Shown: positions 8,101 to 14,898 of the stretch, piece by piece
Position numbering within the stretch: the first letter of the stretch is position 1
Layout of the letters: each line of letters opens with the position of its first letter
Assembly (NCBI GenBank): GCA_027579435.1
Contig: JANBPK010001707.1
Location: 1-14,898 of the forward strand
Reading direction: 5' to 3'
Length of the DNA stretch: 14,898 nt
Source of the DNA: Candolleomyces eurysporus
Lineage: Eukaryota > Basidiomycota > Agaricomycetes > Agaricales > Psathyrellaceae
Notes under the pieces: model-generated
Seen by the model: only the letters and a program-made list of their open reading frames with translations
What the model was told of the DNA's origin: nothing
Databases searched by the model: none
Made by a program: the position numbers and the translations under genes

Positions 8101-9004
8101 ATGCATTCTCACCATCCAACTTGTCTTCACTTGCTAGCTCTATTGTCACCTTGGATGCAGACGTCTGGCACTACTGGTAAGTCTTAATGCGTCATTTGAA
8201 TTGTGGTACCTCTTACTCTTGCTTTTGATGGCTTTGCTGCAGCTATAATGCTATTCTTGGTTGACATTGAATGCCTTTCAGCACGCTTCTTGTCCTGAAA
8301 GCAGGGTTTAGAAAATGCAGAGGCAAAAAGCTGAATAGTATGCACCAGTTCCTCACAAAGGTCTGTCTTTTCTGTCATCTCATTTCCATCGGAGTCAAAA
8401 ATCCTCTCGGGCTCAGAATTGACCTCTCCAGCTGGCCGTTTGCAAGGGGGCACATAGTCCTTGTCATCTGTATCGCTTTCATCACCAGATTTGGGTTTGG
8501 CTACACTCGACAATGTCTTCTTTTGTTTCTTTCCTTTCGCAGGCGAACCCGATCCTGGCTTGGGGGCAGAATCACTAGATCGACATTCTTTAGGGCTTGC
8601 AGCTTTCTTTGAAATAGAAAGAAAATAACATACATCAATTCTTTGACCTTGTCAAACAATTGCATGATCTTTGGCATCCCAGCCTGCCACTGAAGATGGC
8701 CAACAGAGACTGCGTGGTTCAGGTAGTCAAGGACAAGATCCATGCTGTGTGGACCTTGTTGGATGTTGGGTAAGCGCCCATTAACACGAGTGTTCTCCCC
8801 AAACAAGATGTCCATTCAGCGGTTGAAAACCTCCCAATTCTCTGAGCTATCCGTTGGGACTGGGTGCTGATCAAAGATGCGGCGGATCTGCCCATCGGCC
8901 TTCGCAGTCGGTACAGCTGAAGGAAGCTGTGGAACAAGACAAGATAGGACTTCAACCTTGCGAGAGAAAACTGCAGCTACATGATCATCAAGCTTGGATG
9001 CCAT
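5155..9004 (-). pseudogene. Decayed hAT-family transposase (BED zinc finger, hAT dimerisation domain)
   Basis: Read on the minus strand, the pieces follow the hAT order. The N-terminal part starts at ATG 9004 (MASKLDDHV), followed by an acidic linker (SGDESDTDDKDYV, near 8460). A BED finger follows, with CRYC at 7972-7958 and THIGKC at 7799-7782. Next come the entry to the RNase H-like fold with ATDTWT (Asp codon 7286-7284), HCLAHVINL near 6910-6940, the hAT signature RTRWNST near 6400, and the C-terminal dimerisation block (FPTLARMAHDF, IPATSVSVERIFS; about 5300-5415), with a terminal TAG at 5157-5155. Several GT-AG introns of about 50 nt can be placed in phase, for example before AINDWVY and before IHEELFP. 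It is broken by seven in-frame TGA codons (8818, 6985, 6760, 6418, 5695, 5620, 5259, first base of each) and frameshifts near 7930, 6050 and 5480. The second catalytic-motif region reads VTNGAS, where a DNAS-like Asp is expected. Family assignment is very likely, and this copy is non-functional. Confidence 0.9.
7782..8075 (-). other. BED-type zinc finger region of the hAT remnant
   Basis: After a basic stretch (RKRRGPPNQ) comes the aromatic N-terminal part of a BED finger (WFPAKP, then WKHWEFICRYC), then LNNLATHIGKC. This gives the C-x2-C ... H-x3-C ligand pattern. BED fingers bind element ends in hAT transposases. The reading frame shifts between the CxxC and HxxxC halves (about 7930-7955). 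A 25-nt GT...AG stretch there is too short for a normal intron, so a small deletion is more likely. Confidence 0.85.
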
Positions 9005-9281
9005 GGTGGTGGTAAGGGACAGGGAGCAGGGCGACGAATTTTGACCGGGTCCATATTGCTGTTTTTCCGGTTGTACAAATAGGCAGCCACCATTGCGGAT
9101 CAGACCAATTCAGGCACTTGGAATGATAAGATACAGCCTTGTGCCAATGCTCACTCTTCAGAGACTTTTACTCCTACCTTCCAGTACCTTTTCCTTTAAT
9201 ATAGGANTTTTTCGATTAGAAAATATGGTCTTTTTGACATTTTTGCTGCTATCACTGCAAACTTCCTGCACAGATATAACA
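9005..9281. other. 5' flank of the hAT reading frame
   Basis: No exon seen. It lies directly upstream of the hAT start and contains a T-rich patch with an N at 9207. No terminal inverted repeat or 8-bp target duplication could be identified, so the element's outer end is unknown. Confidence 0.45.
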
Positions 9282-9657
9282 CCTGGTCCCCGGTTCCCGG
9301 CTGACCCAGGTGGTGTGCCCGATCAGGGAAGGTGCTCTTCCCAGAGGCTACCCGGCATTGCCAGAGGCTCCCTGTCCGGTGAGACCAGGCCTTTGACCTG
9401 GGTTTTGTATCGCGCACCTGGCACCTGATTTCTCGGTGGTGCCGGGTGTAGTGCCTGTTACAACCAGGATGAAATACCTGGAAGTTCATGGTGTTCTCCT
9501 GGACCTCCCGGGGTGTATGCCTTGGATATACCAGGGGGTTATCCTGGTCTCACCACTGCGAACTCCCTGGAACTTCAACCATATTTAATTGGGAGGGCCA
9601 GGTAAAGATATCAGTGGTCACATGGGAGGACCAGGTGAAAGAAGTGACGACTCCAGG
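9282..9657. repeat. Cluster of 14 CCWGG sites
   Basis: CCTGG or CCAGG starts at 9282, 9306, 9385, 9397, 9417, 9464, 9477, 9498, 9531, 9543, 9566, 9598, 9631 and 9653. About 0.7 would be expected in 376 nt of random sequence. Most are embedded in ACCTGG or ACCAGG. A further 9-base direct repeat, CCAGAGGCT, lies at 9341 and 9361. The cluster sits 278-653 nt upstream of the hAT start, where hAT elements carry subterminal transposase-binding repeats. Open frames here are a by-product of the GC-rich composition. Confidence 0.8.
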
Positions 9658-9826
9658 TATATTTAATGGTATAGACAAGTACATTTGGGTTGACTAGAAT
9701 ATAGAGGAGTTGTAACGACAGTGGGGTAGGTGATAGAAATGCAAGCGCAAACTTTGGAACCTGTGATACGAGATCAGTAAAGGGACTTGGAGCTCAAACG
9801 ATAGGCTGGAAGGCACTACCTTTCAA
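9658..9826. other. 3' flank of the six-exon gene
   Basis: Between the CCWGG block and the TAA at 9829-9827 there is no further coding signal. This would contain the 3' untranslated region of the minus-strand gene. No clear polyadenylation signal was picked out. Confidence 0.4.
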
Positions 9827-11247
9827 TTAGGCGTCGTCGTCGGTGCCACCATTGGTATCATCTGTTGCTGACTTCTTTGAGGAAGCAGCTCGGGGCCTTG
9901 GCCTCTTGGGATATCGGCTCTCAGCGCCATCTTCAGCCTCTGATGGGCGCTTTTGGCCTGTGGTGAATACTTTAAGCGAGAGGAAGGGATCGATTCAAAC
10001 AAGGAAGCATACCTCGATGATTCTTCATCTTAAATTCCCAGAATTCCTTCAACTTAGCAGCTGTTGGAGGGCATGTTTCGTCATTGTCACTGGTCTGGGA
10101 ATCATTGTCGCTCTGAGAATCAGTGTCGCTCTCAGAGTCGTCGTCTTCATCCGAAGCAGGGTTGGAAGTCAGAGGCGATTGAGCACGAGAAGACTTGTGG
10201 TGCAACCCAGTTGGAACATCACGTTGTCGTCTGAGGCACGTCGCTCGGTTATTGATGAAAGCCTGGTGAGCAACTTCCTCCTCCGCCCAGTTGTCTTTGT
10301 ATCGCCCAGGCGGAAAGACATCAGGATGCTGCTTTCCGATCTGTGAAGNAAAAACAGGTTAAGATCTCGGAAAAAAAATGAGGAAGGGACTCACATATGC
10401 TGCGATACCATAAAGCTTTTGCTTCAACTGCTTGGACCAGGTCAGATTGAAGTTGAGGTCAAAACGGACAATGCCAGCATGATCAGTGGCCTGAATCTTG
10501 TCAGAAAGGTAAGAAGAGAAAANGGGGGACTATGTTAATACCAGGATATCAAGCCATGCCCTGTTGTTTTGTGCGAAACCGAGTTGCTTGTAGATTTTAA
10601 AGCCAGCGCGGCTCCCATTGCCTGACCGCCCAGCTTTGCCTTCGGGGCGCTCAATACCTGACCCCGGCTGGGAAGCTAGAGGGACATAAATGAGTGAGTG
10701 GGATGTCAGGGCACCAAACAGAATTTCGTGACTTACAGCTTGCAGGTTCCAAAGGTTGGGAATTAGTCCGTGCTTCAAGCTCTTGGATTCTGTTCAAGAG
10801 CGATTGGAGATCATGAGGTGAGATGCTGGCAGCCTNCCCCTCCATTGGAACTAGGCGGGGACGACTGAGAGTTAGGCGGGGACAGCTGAGAGTTAGGCGG
10901 GGACGACTGAGAGTTAGGCGAGGTTGGTGGCGGAGTTGCAGATGACGATCCGGACGCCACAGTGCCAGTCGAAGAACCTGACCGTACTGCAATAGATTTA
11001 GCAGCAGTACAAAAAAGGGGGGGGCAAATCAGNTTGACACACCTGGGTCCTTCCTTAAAAGCTCATCTAGAGCATCATCGATGGCAGCCTGCGACTGAGC
11101 CAAAGCCTGAGCAGGGCTCGTAGGCTTCTCCTTGGCCACCTTTTTCTTGGCCTTGGCAGGAGTCTTATCTTTAGTGCGATTCTTGTCCTTTGCACGATCC
11201 TGTGCAGTTTTCTTGGATTGAGTGGCGGGTTTGTTGTTGGCGGGCAT
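9827..11247 (-). CDS. Uncharacterised 382-residue probable nuclear protein (six exons, apparently intact)
   Basis: Six exons join cleanly: 11247-11043, 10986-10737, 10675-10542, 10496-10395, 10340-10013 and 9957-9827 (stop TAA 9829-9827). The introns are 45-59 nt with GT...AG ends. Phases agree only if the N at 10836 is treated as a spurious base, which gives 1149 coding bases. The start is the first ATG (MPANNKPATQ). Order of parts: a Lys-rich basic N-terminus (KKTAQDRAKDKNRTKDK, KAKKKVAKEK), a Ser/Pro/Asn/Gln stretch with a 7-residue repeat (SPPNSQS), and a short amphipathic helix (DLQSLLNRIQELEA). A compact core of about 100 residues follows (GFKIYKQLGF, RAWLDIL, KLYGIAAYIGKQHPDVFPPG, YKDNWAEEEVAHQAFINNR). 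After that come an acidic Ser/Asp run (SDEDDDSESDTDSQSD) and a basic C-terminus (KRPRPRAASSKK) that could be a nuclear localisation signal. No family is recognised. It may be an orphan basidiomycete gene or a transposon accessory gene. Confidence 0.85.
10836..10836. other. Spurious N that breaks the reading frame
   Basis: The N lies next to a run of four C. Dropping it makes exon 2 (249 bases) join exons 1 and 3 in phase and fuses ...SSNGG with EAASISPHD.... Keeping it leads to a stop 12 codons later. Confidence 0.8.
10852..10921. repeat. 21-bp coding minisatellite (3.3 units)
   Basis: Units of 21 bp start at 10852, 10873 and 10894, with a partial unit from 10915. The core reads TAGGCGGGGACGACTGAGAG on the plus strand. 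The unit is seven codons long and codes the SPPNSQS repeat of the six-exon protein, so copy-number change keeps the frame. Confidence 0.9.
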
Positions 11248-11340
11248 GGAGAATGGTGGATAGATGGAGGGAGGGGAGTTGTTGTGTGTATCTGGTCTAC
11301 AGTCCACCTCTACCTAGCTAAACTCGTTGCATTGTATCAA

Positions 11341-11350
11341 TTATATATAC
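11341..11350 (-). promoter_or_regulatory. TATA-like box upstream of the six-exon gene
   Basis: TTATATATAC on the plus strand gives TATATATAA on the minus strand, about 95 nt upstream of the ATG at 11247. Further upstream (11371-11397) the minus strand is purine-rich because of a T/C-rich tract on the plus strand. The position fits a fungal core promoter, but nothing else supports it. Confidence 0.35.
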
Positions 11351-11545
11351 TCCTTACATCTGGTAACTTTCACCTTTTTTTCTTTTCTTTCCTTACTCAA
11401 AAATCTTATCAAAACCCTTGATAAAAACTCCTTTTTTACTTGTATTATTAGAATCCTCCAATGTACAACAAAGTATTACCCTTGTGGAAGCCCATTACCT
11501 TGTAAAGCAATTAAGAACAAACACAAGAACTGCATCCCCGGAGCC

Positions 11546-11800
11546 TGTTGATTGCAATAACCGGCTCCGCTTTAAGCACCTGTGGCTATGCTGACTTGTG
11601 CTTCCTGACTTCTCGGGGCTTTCCACCTTCTTCTTTAGAATTCTGGACTCTTCTTAAAGATTCTAATCCTTTCTTTACTAATCTTACAACTACTTTTTTA
11701 CTCTCAAGGATTCTAGAATAGCATTAGCTAAAATCCATATATAAACCTGTTGTAGATACCTTTGAAATCAATCTCTTGCTTGACCTATAACTACTCAACA
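11546..11800. mobile_element. Possible solo LTR (copia-like ends)
   Basis: TGTTGA at 11546-11551 and TCAACA at 11795-11800 form the inverted TG...CA ends typical of copia-type LTRs, 255 nt apart. A TATATAAA box lies at 11738-11745, where an LTR promoter could be. Against it: the flanking 5-mers (GAGCC and CTGTC) do not match, there is no primer-binding site next to it, and there is no second copy in the window. Confidence 0.3.
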
Positions 11801-12046
11801 CTGTCTTGCACTGCTATGCGCTGCTAGGCAATTGAATTTCATCAATGCGCAACGCTGATAGAAATTCTACTAAGTTTAGTCAAAGATTAAGCTTAAAGGG
11901 ATTAAACTATATCACTAAGAACTCGATTCAGAAACCTTGTGTATTCATTAGAATACACCAACGATAACGATTAATCGAACCAACCGTTACAGGAGTAGTA
12001 CGGATCAAAAGAAAGGTGAGCGAACCCAAGGTGATCATCCAGAGTT
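11801..12046. other. Non-coding gap upstream of the plus-strand gene
   Basis: AT-rich, with no convincing exon. A possible donor-like GTGAGC at 12016 and acceptor-like TTTTTCCAG ending at 12099 would allow an upstream non-coding exon for the following gene, with translation then from a later ATG (12121). This is speculative. Confidence 0.35.
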
Positions 12047-13434
12047 ATGGTCAGCCATTTGTCATGCATGCGTGCTCAAACTTACGCACCTTTTTCCAGT
12101 ACAACAAACTCTACCACTACCATGAAGCACCACTGCCTTTGTCGTGAATGTGAACCCCGCCCAGTCTATCCTTGCCCGCTGAACACTGGGCTTACTGCAC
12201 AGCGTCAAAACTTCAGGACTCGGGAAGATCTCGCTAAATATCGCCTTCAGCAGTTCAAGCTACCCAACAAATTTGACCGTTGGCTAATGGCGATGAAAAG
12301 CGAGGAAATGGGGCCCTCTATTCTTGAGAACGCGGCGGACTTCCCGATTCTTGGTATCAACGATGACCTGGAATGTACCGTCAGAATTCGTCAAGTAAGC
12401 AGTCATTAAATTCTTGTACCATGCCCGACCAGCTGATAATGGATTTGCAGGTCCAGGACGACGACGACAGTGGCCCGTTCCTCCCTGCGCACGACTATTA
12501 CCTGGAGCTTCAACTGTGCATCATGCCACAGTCTGGCTTTGTGCTCAACAGCAGAGGGAGTCCCTGGATTAGACTTGCCCACTACATTGGACGAGAAACG
12601 GATGACGCGGCACCAGAATGGGTTACACACGCTGGCGCCGACAATTGCCTTGCTGGTGCCTTCTACCAGCCGAGAGCGCAGATGTTGGAGCATGTTCATA
12701 GCATCCTTGAAGCAAAACCCACACTCAACACCATGGATGGGCCCAAGATTCGCTTGTGGTGCCACAAAGCCATGGTACGTCGCACACATACCAGGTTTTC
12801 ACGACGGCTCATTTTTATTTGCAATAGCCTATGTACAACACTAAAGNAAAAAAGGATCATGAGCGGACTAGAGCTGTAGGCGCAAACATAGAACATACCT
12901 TGTTTTTCTTAGTTCACAATCCCTTGTCCCCACACATCTACGTGTCGAGTAAGTGGACCATAGCCAACCTGGTGAGTCGAACCTTCAGACGTCCCCATCA
13001 CACATGTTGCACGGTGGGAATTGGTTGCCATACCGGTTGCAATGCCACATCATCAGTCCTCCCACTATCGTCTTCAACCGCTACCCTCCCAGCTCCGAAA
13101 CACAGACAGGAGGATGAACGACGAGGACGATGCTTCTTTTGTGAGGCCTGACCCGCAAATGGAGCTCGTCATCCCATTCCGACTCTGCACTTGTCCCGTT
13201 CCATGCCCTCTCCACCTTTCTCCCTCCACTGCGATGAACGCCGTTAACGCCACCGTCTCCATCTCTGAACGACATTCTGCAATCAACGCTGCCCACAACA
13301 ATCTCTGCCCTCCAGCGAGGTCTATGACGACCCTGGAGCCAAGACACGACGTGCTCTGCTCCAACCTCCTCCAACCTCAACTAAGGACGCGCTCTGCCTC
13401 TCCAACCTCCTCCGGCCACTTACCAACAGCCTGA
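12047..13434 (+). CDS. Uncharacterised gene, four exons, degenerate 3' end
   Basis: Exons 12047-12394, 12451-12774 and 12828-12971 join in phase across introns 12395-12450 (GTAAGC...TTGCAG) and 12775-12827 (GTACGT...AATAG), giving 272 residues. A possible fourth exon follows 12972-13056 (GTGAGT...ATCAG) and runs to the stop at 13432-13434. Visible parts are a Cys/His cluster (KHHCLCREC), a charged segment (REDLAKYRLQQFKLPNKFD), and DDDDSGPFLPAHDYYLEL. After these come GRETDDAAPEWVTHAGADN, PKIRLWCHKAM, SPHIYVSSKWTIANL and finally DDASFVRPDPQMELVIPF. The first two exons have clean GC-ending codon use. From about 13200 the frame enters the degenerate TCC-rich repeats, so the true C-terminus has probably been lost or overwritten. 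An alternative start is the Met at 12122. An N at 12847 makes the third exon uncertain. No family is recognised. Confidence 0.55.
13301..13398 (+). repeat. Direct repeat A, copy 1
   Basis: Starts with ATCTCTGCCCTCCAGCGAGG and ends in GCGCTCTGCC. It is closely similar to 13922-14047, which carries about 28 extra bases in the middle. It overlaps the degenerate 3' end of the plus-strand gene. Confidence 0.85.
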
Positions 13435-13640
13435 ACCATTGAACAGCACAATAGGTGCCCTCTCCACCCTCCTCCAACCTCCTCCGGTCACTTGTCAACC
13501 TGCGCGGACCTCCTGTCACACTCCAACTCTCTCCCTCTCTCCCTCCCTTCCAACTAGCCCACAGCCGTCCCAAGGATCCCGCCTGGAATACCTTGCGACC
13601 CTTGCCGGCTTCTCCCTCTGCCATTTCCGGACGACCCTGA
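13399..13640 (+). other. C-rich, TCC-rich low-complexity stretch
   Basis: Repeated CCTCC, CTCCAACCTCC and CTCTCTCCC units. Open frames on both strands here come from the skewed composition. No gene is called. Confidence 0.55.
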
Positions 13641-13922
13641 CCTCCAACTTCTCTGTCCTCCCTGTCTACCGGCGGCCCAATCATCCTGAGCAACGGCAGA
13701 CCACTCAAATCAAGTCTGAAGAGCTCGAGGTCGAGTCCCAACATCCTGTTCCCCTCGCAAAGTCTCATTCCAAGCAGGATTTACCCGGAGATTGCAAAGA
13801 AGCAGGCAGAGGAGAGGGAGCGGCTTGCGAACAGTGTGGGGAACTCGCCCGTGCAGGAGAGCGGGAGGTACCCACCCGACTTTGCTTTGGAGTTTGGCAC
13901 TTGCCATGCGCAACCCCGATGA
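13641..13922 (+). pseudogene. Met-less 93-codon ORF, likely captured exon or gene fragment
   Basis: The frame is open from just after a TGA (13638-13640) to the TGA at 13920-13922 and contains no Met. Unlike its surroundings it reads as ordinary protein: TGGPIILSNGRPLKSSLKSS, then RIYPEIAKKQAEERERLAN (a short charged helix), then SGRYPPDFALEFGTC. The NGRPLKSSLKSS motif reminds me of disordered segments in fungal PP1-regulatory (CBM21-type) proteins, but this is a weak recollection, not an assignment. Both flanks are degenerate repeats, so it may be an exon fragment carried in them. Confidence 0.45.
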
Positions 13923-14047
13923 TCTCTGCCCTCCAGCGAGGTCTATGACGACCCCGGAGGCAAGACGCAGCATAGACACTTGCCAGCGCGACGAAGGACG
14001 TGCTCTGCTCCAACCTACTCCAACCTCAACTAAGGATGCGCTCTGCC
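13922..14047 (+). repeat. Direct repeat A, copy 2
   Basis: Second copy of the unit at 13301-13398, with near-identical ends and an insertion of about 28 nt around 13971-13998. It starts in the stop codon of the Met-less ORF. Confidence 0.85.
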
Positions 14048-14340
14048 CTCCTCCGCCCTCCTCCACCCTCCTCCAACCTCCTCCAACTTCCTCCGGCTAC
14101 TCGTCAACACGGACCTCTGCCTTCCATTGGCGGTGGTTCCACTAACCACAAAATACCCCCGGCAGACGATGGGGCTATGAGTGAAGAGGAAGGGACTGTT
14201 GGTACAGACGGACCCTCGAATGGGACGACCCCAATCTCTGACTTCTCTGCCCTTTCTGCCTTCAACGGCGCAGCAGCAAATGCCGCCATCCCCCTCGACC
14301 TCCGGCCTCTACCCTCTACGCCCTCACCGGTACCTCCGAC

Positions 14341-14606
14341 GACGAACGCTGTCAACAATACAGTGCCTCCGCCCTCACCTTTGACAAGCGCCACCAACGA
14401 TACGGTGCTGCCATCTCCTTCCACCCTTTTTGGACGACCCCGACCTCTGACTTCTCTGCCCTCCGCCGTCTATGCCCTCACCAGTACCGATGACGACGAA
14501 CGCCGTCAACAATACAGTGCCTCCGCCCTCACCTTTGACAAGCGCTGCCAATGATACGGTGCTGCCATTTCCTCCGACGAACGCCGTCAACAATACGGTG
14601 CTCCCA
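14341..14606 (+). repeat. Degenerate tandem repeat (about 154-nt period), 2.4 units
   Basis: GACGAACGC(T/C)GTCAACAATAC begins at 14341, 14495 and 14576. The first two copies share about 79 nt, including GCCCTCACCTTTGACAAGCG. The upstream halves (14222 and 14430) also share a GACGACCCC and CTCTGACTTCTCTGCCCT block. In one frame it codes NAVNNTVPPPSPLTSA-like peptides, and a related NAVNATV occurs at 13233. Which strand, if any, is translated is unclear. Confidence 0.8.
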
Positions 14607-14757
14607 CTGTCGGACGTACGAAAGGGCGTTGCTATGCTTAAGAAAGTCTCTGTTCCAGTGAGCGCCCTCTCTGACGACTGTTCTCAAAGTGCCTTTCGCT
14701 GACAGGCCAACAGATTACGGGTCTCGTCCTCAACCAGTCTTACTACCTCTGCTCAGA
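14607..14757. other. Nothing recognised
   Basis: No gene or motif could be supported between the tandem repeat and the final direct-repeat pair. Confidence 0.4.
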
Positions 14758-14875
14758 CCAGCAGCATGGACGACCGGCTACGCTGAATGCCCGCCCTCTC
14801 TCATTCACCACTACCAACCCCGTCCACTGGCAGGGTCATTGATACACCTCCCAGCAGCACGGACGACCGGCTACG
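14758..14875 (+). repeat. 25-nt direct repeat pair
   Basis: CCAGCAGCAYGGACGACCGG followed by CTACG occurs at 14758-14782 and 14851-14875, with one C/T difference and a 93-nt period. It may be the start of a further tandem array that continues past the window edge. Confidence 0.85.
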
Positions 14876-14898
14876 AACACTGCCTCCCACTGGCTTAC

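Noticed and set aside
5155..9004. All-TGA stops as evidence of TGA recoding or selenocysteine
   Set aside because: The copy also has frameshifts and a probable lost catalytic Asp, and the intact gene at 9827-11247 gives no sign of in-frame TGA. Transition decay is simpler.
9093..9700. Open frames on both strands through the CCWGG block
   Set aside because: They are short, lack splice context and follow from the GC-rich repeated motif. No conserved-looking protein appears.
12406..12789. 127-codon minus-strand open frame
   Set aside because: It is the antisense shadow of exon 2 of the plus-strand gene, which has the better codon pattern and in-phase introns.
13322..14593. Several long minus-strand frames with VVIDLAGGQR and TVSLAALVKGEGGG repeats
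   Set aside because: They arise from the C-rich repeat units and overlap plus-strand frames of similar length. There is no start context, splice pattern or recognised domain.
1..14898. CRISPR array, tRNA, rRNA or bacterial operon
   Set aside because: No regularly spaced identical repeats with unique spacers, no cloverleaf or rRNA-like blocks, and the genes have spliceosomal introns.

Overview
The window looks like a transposon-rich accessory region of a filamentous basidiomycete, most likely an agaricomycete. Three multi-exon genes can be reconstructed with short GT-AG introns (about 45-85 nt). The centre holds a BED-finger hAT transposase of the kind common in Agaricomycetes. No bacterial-style operons and no tRNA, rRNA or CRISPR signals were found. 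A genus call, for example Rhizoctonia-like, would be a guess. Nine N characters, six of them next to homopolymer runs, suggest pyrosequencing-type assembly ambiguity.

Layout. (1) 1-1173, minus: the 5' part of an uncharacterised charged protein (351 residues visible) that runs off the left edge. (2) 1174-2950: no gene; it carries a dense irregular array of the 8-bp palindrome TTCGYGAA (1604-2831). (3) 2976-4669: a large inverted repeat with two arms of about 615 nt and a 191-nt spacer. A 273-nt MITE sits in the left arm, and the right arm preserves the empty target site. (4) 4670-5154: AT-rich and non-coding, with a 16-bp perfect palindrome. (5) 5155-9004, minus: a decayed hAT transposase (BED finger, DTWT motif, CLAHV block, TRWNST motif, hAT dimerisation domain). 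It has seven in-frame stops, all TGA, and several frameshifts. (6) 9282-9657: 14 CCWGG sites in 376 nt. (7) 9827-11247, minus: a six-exon gene for an uncharacterised 382-residue, probably nuclear protein that looks intact once one spurious N is discounted. (8) 11248-12046: non-coding, with a possible solo LTR. (9) 12047 to about 13200, plus: an uncharacterised gene whose 3' end dissolves into degenerate repeats. (10) 13200-14898: C-rich, TCC-rich degenerate direct repeats, with one 93-codon Met-less ORF that looks like a captured exon.

The genes do not form an evident pathway. The common thread is mobile DNA. Two of the minus-strand reading frames (1173 and 9004) each have a dense block of one short palindrome a few hundred bases upstream, which resembles the subterminal binding-site arrays of DNA transposons. 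The hAT copy and the inverted-repeat arms both show transition-biased decay. The most interesting unexplained items are the TTCGYGAA array, the inverted repeat with its dated MITE, the CCWGG block and the intact orphan gene at 9827-11247.
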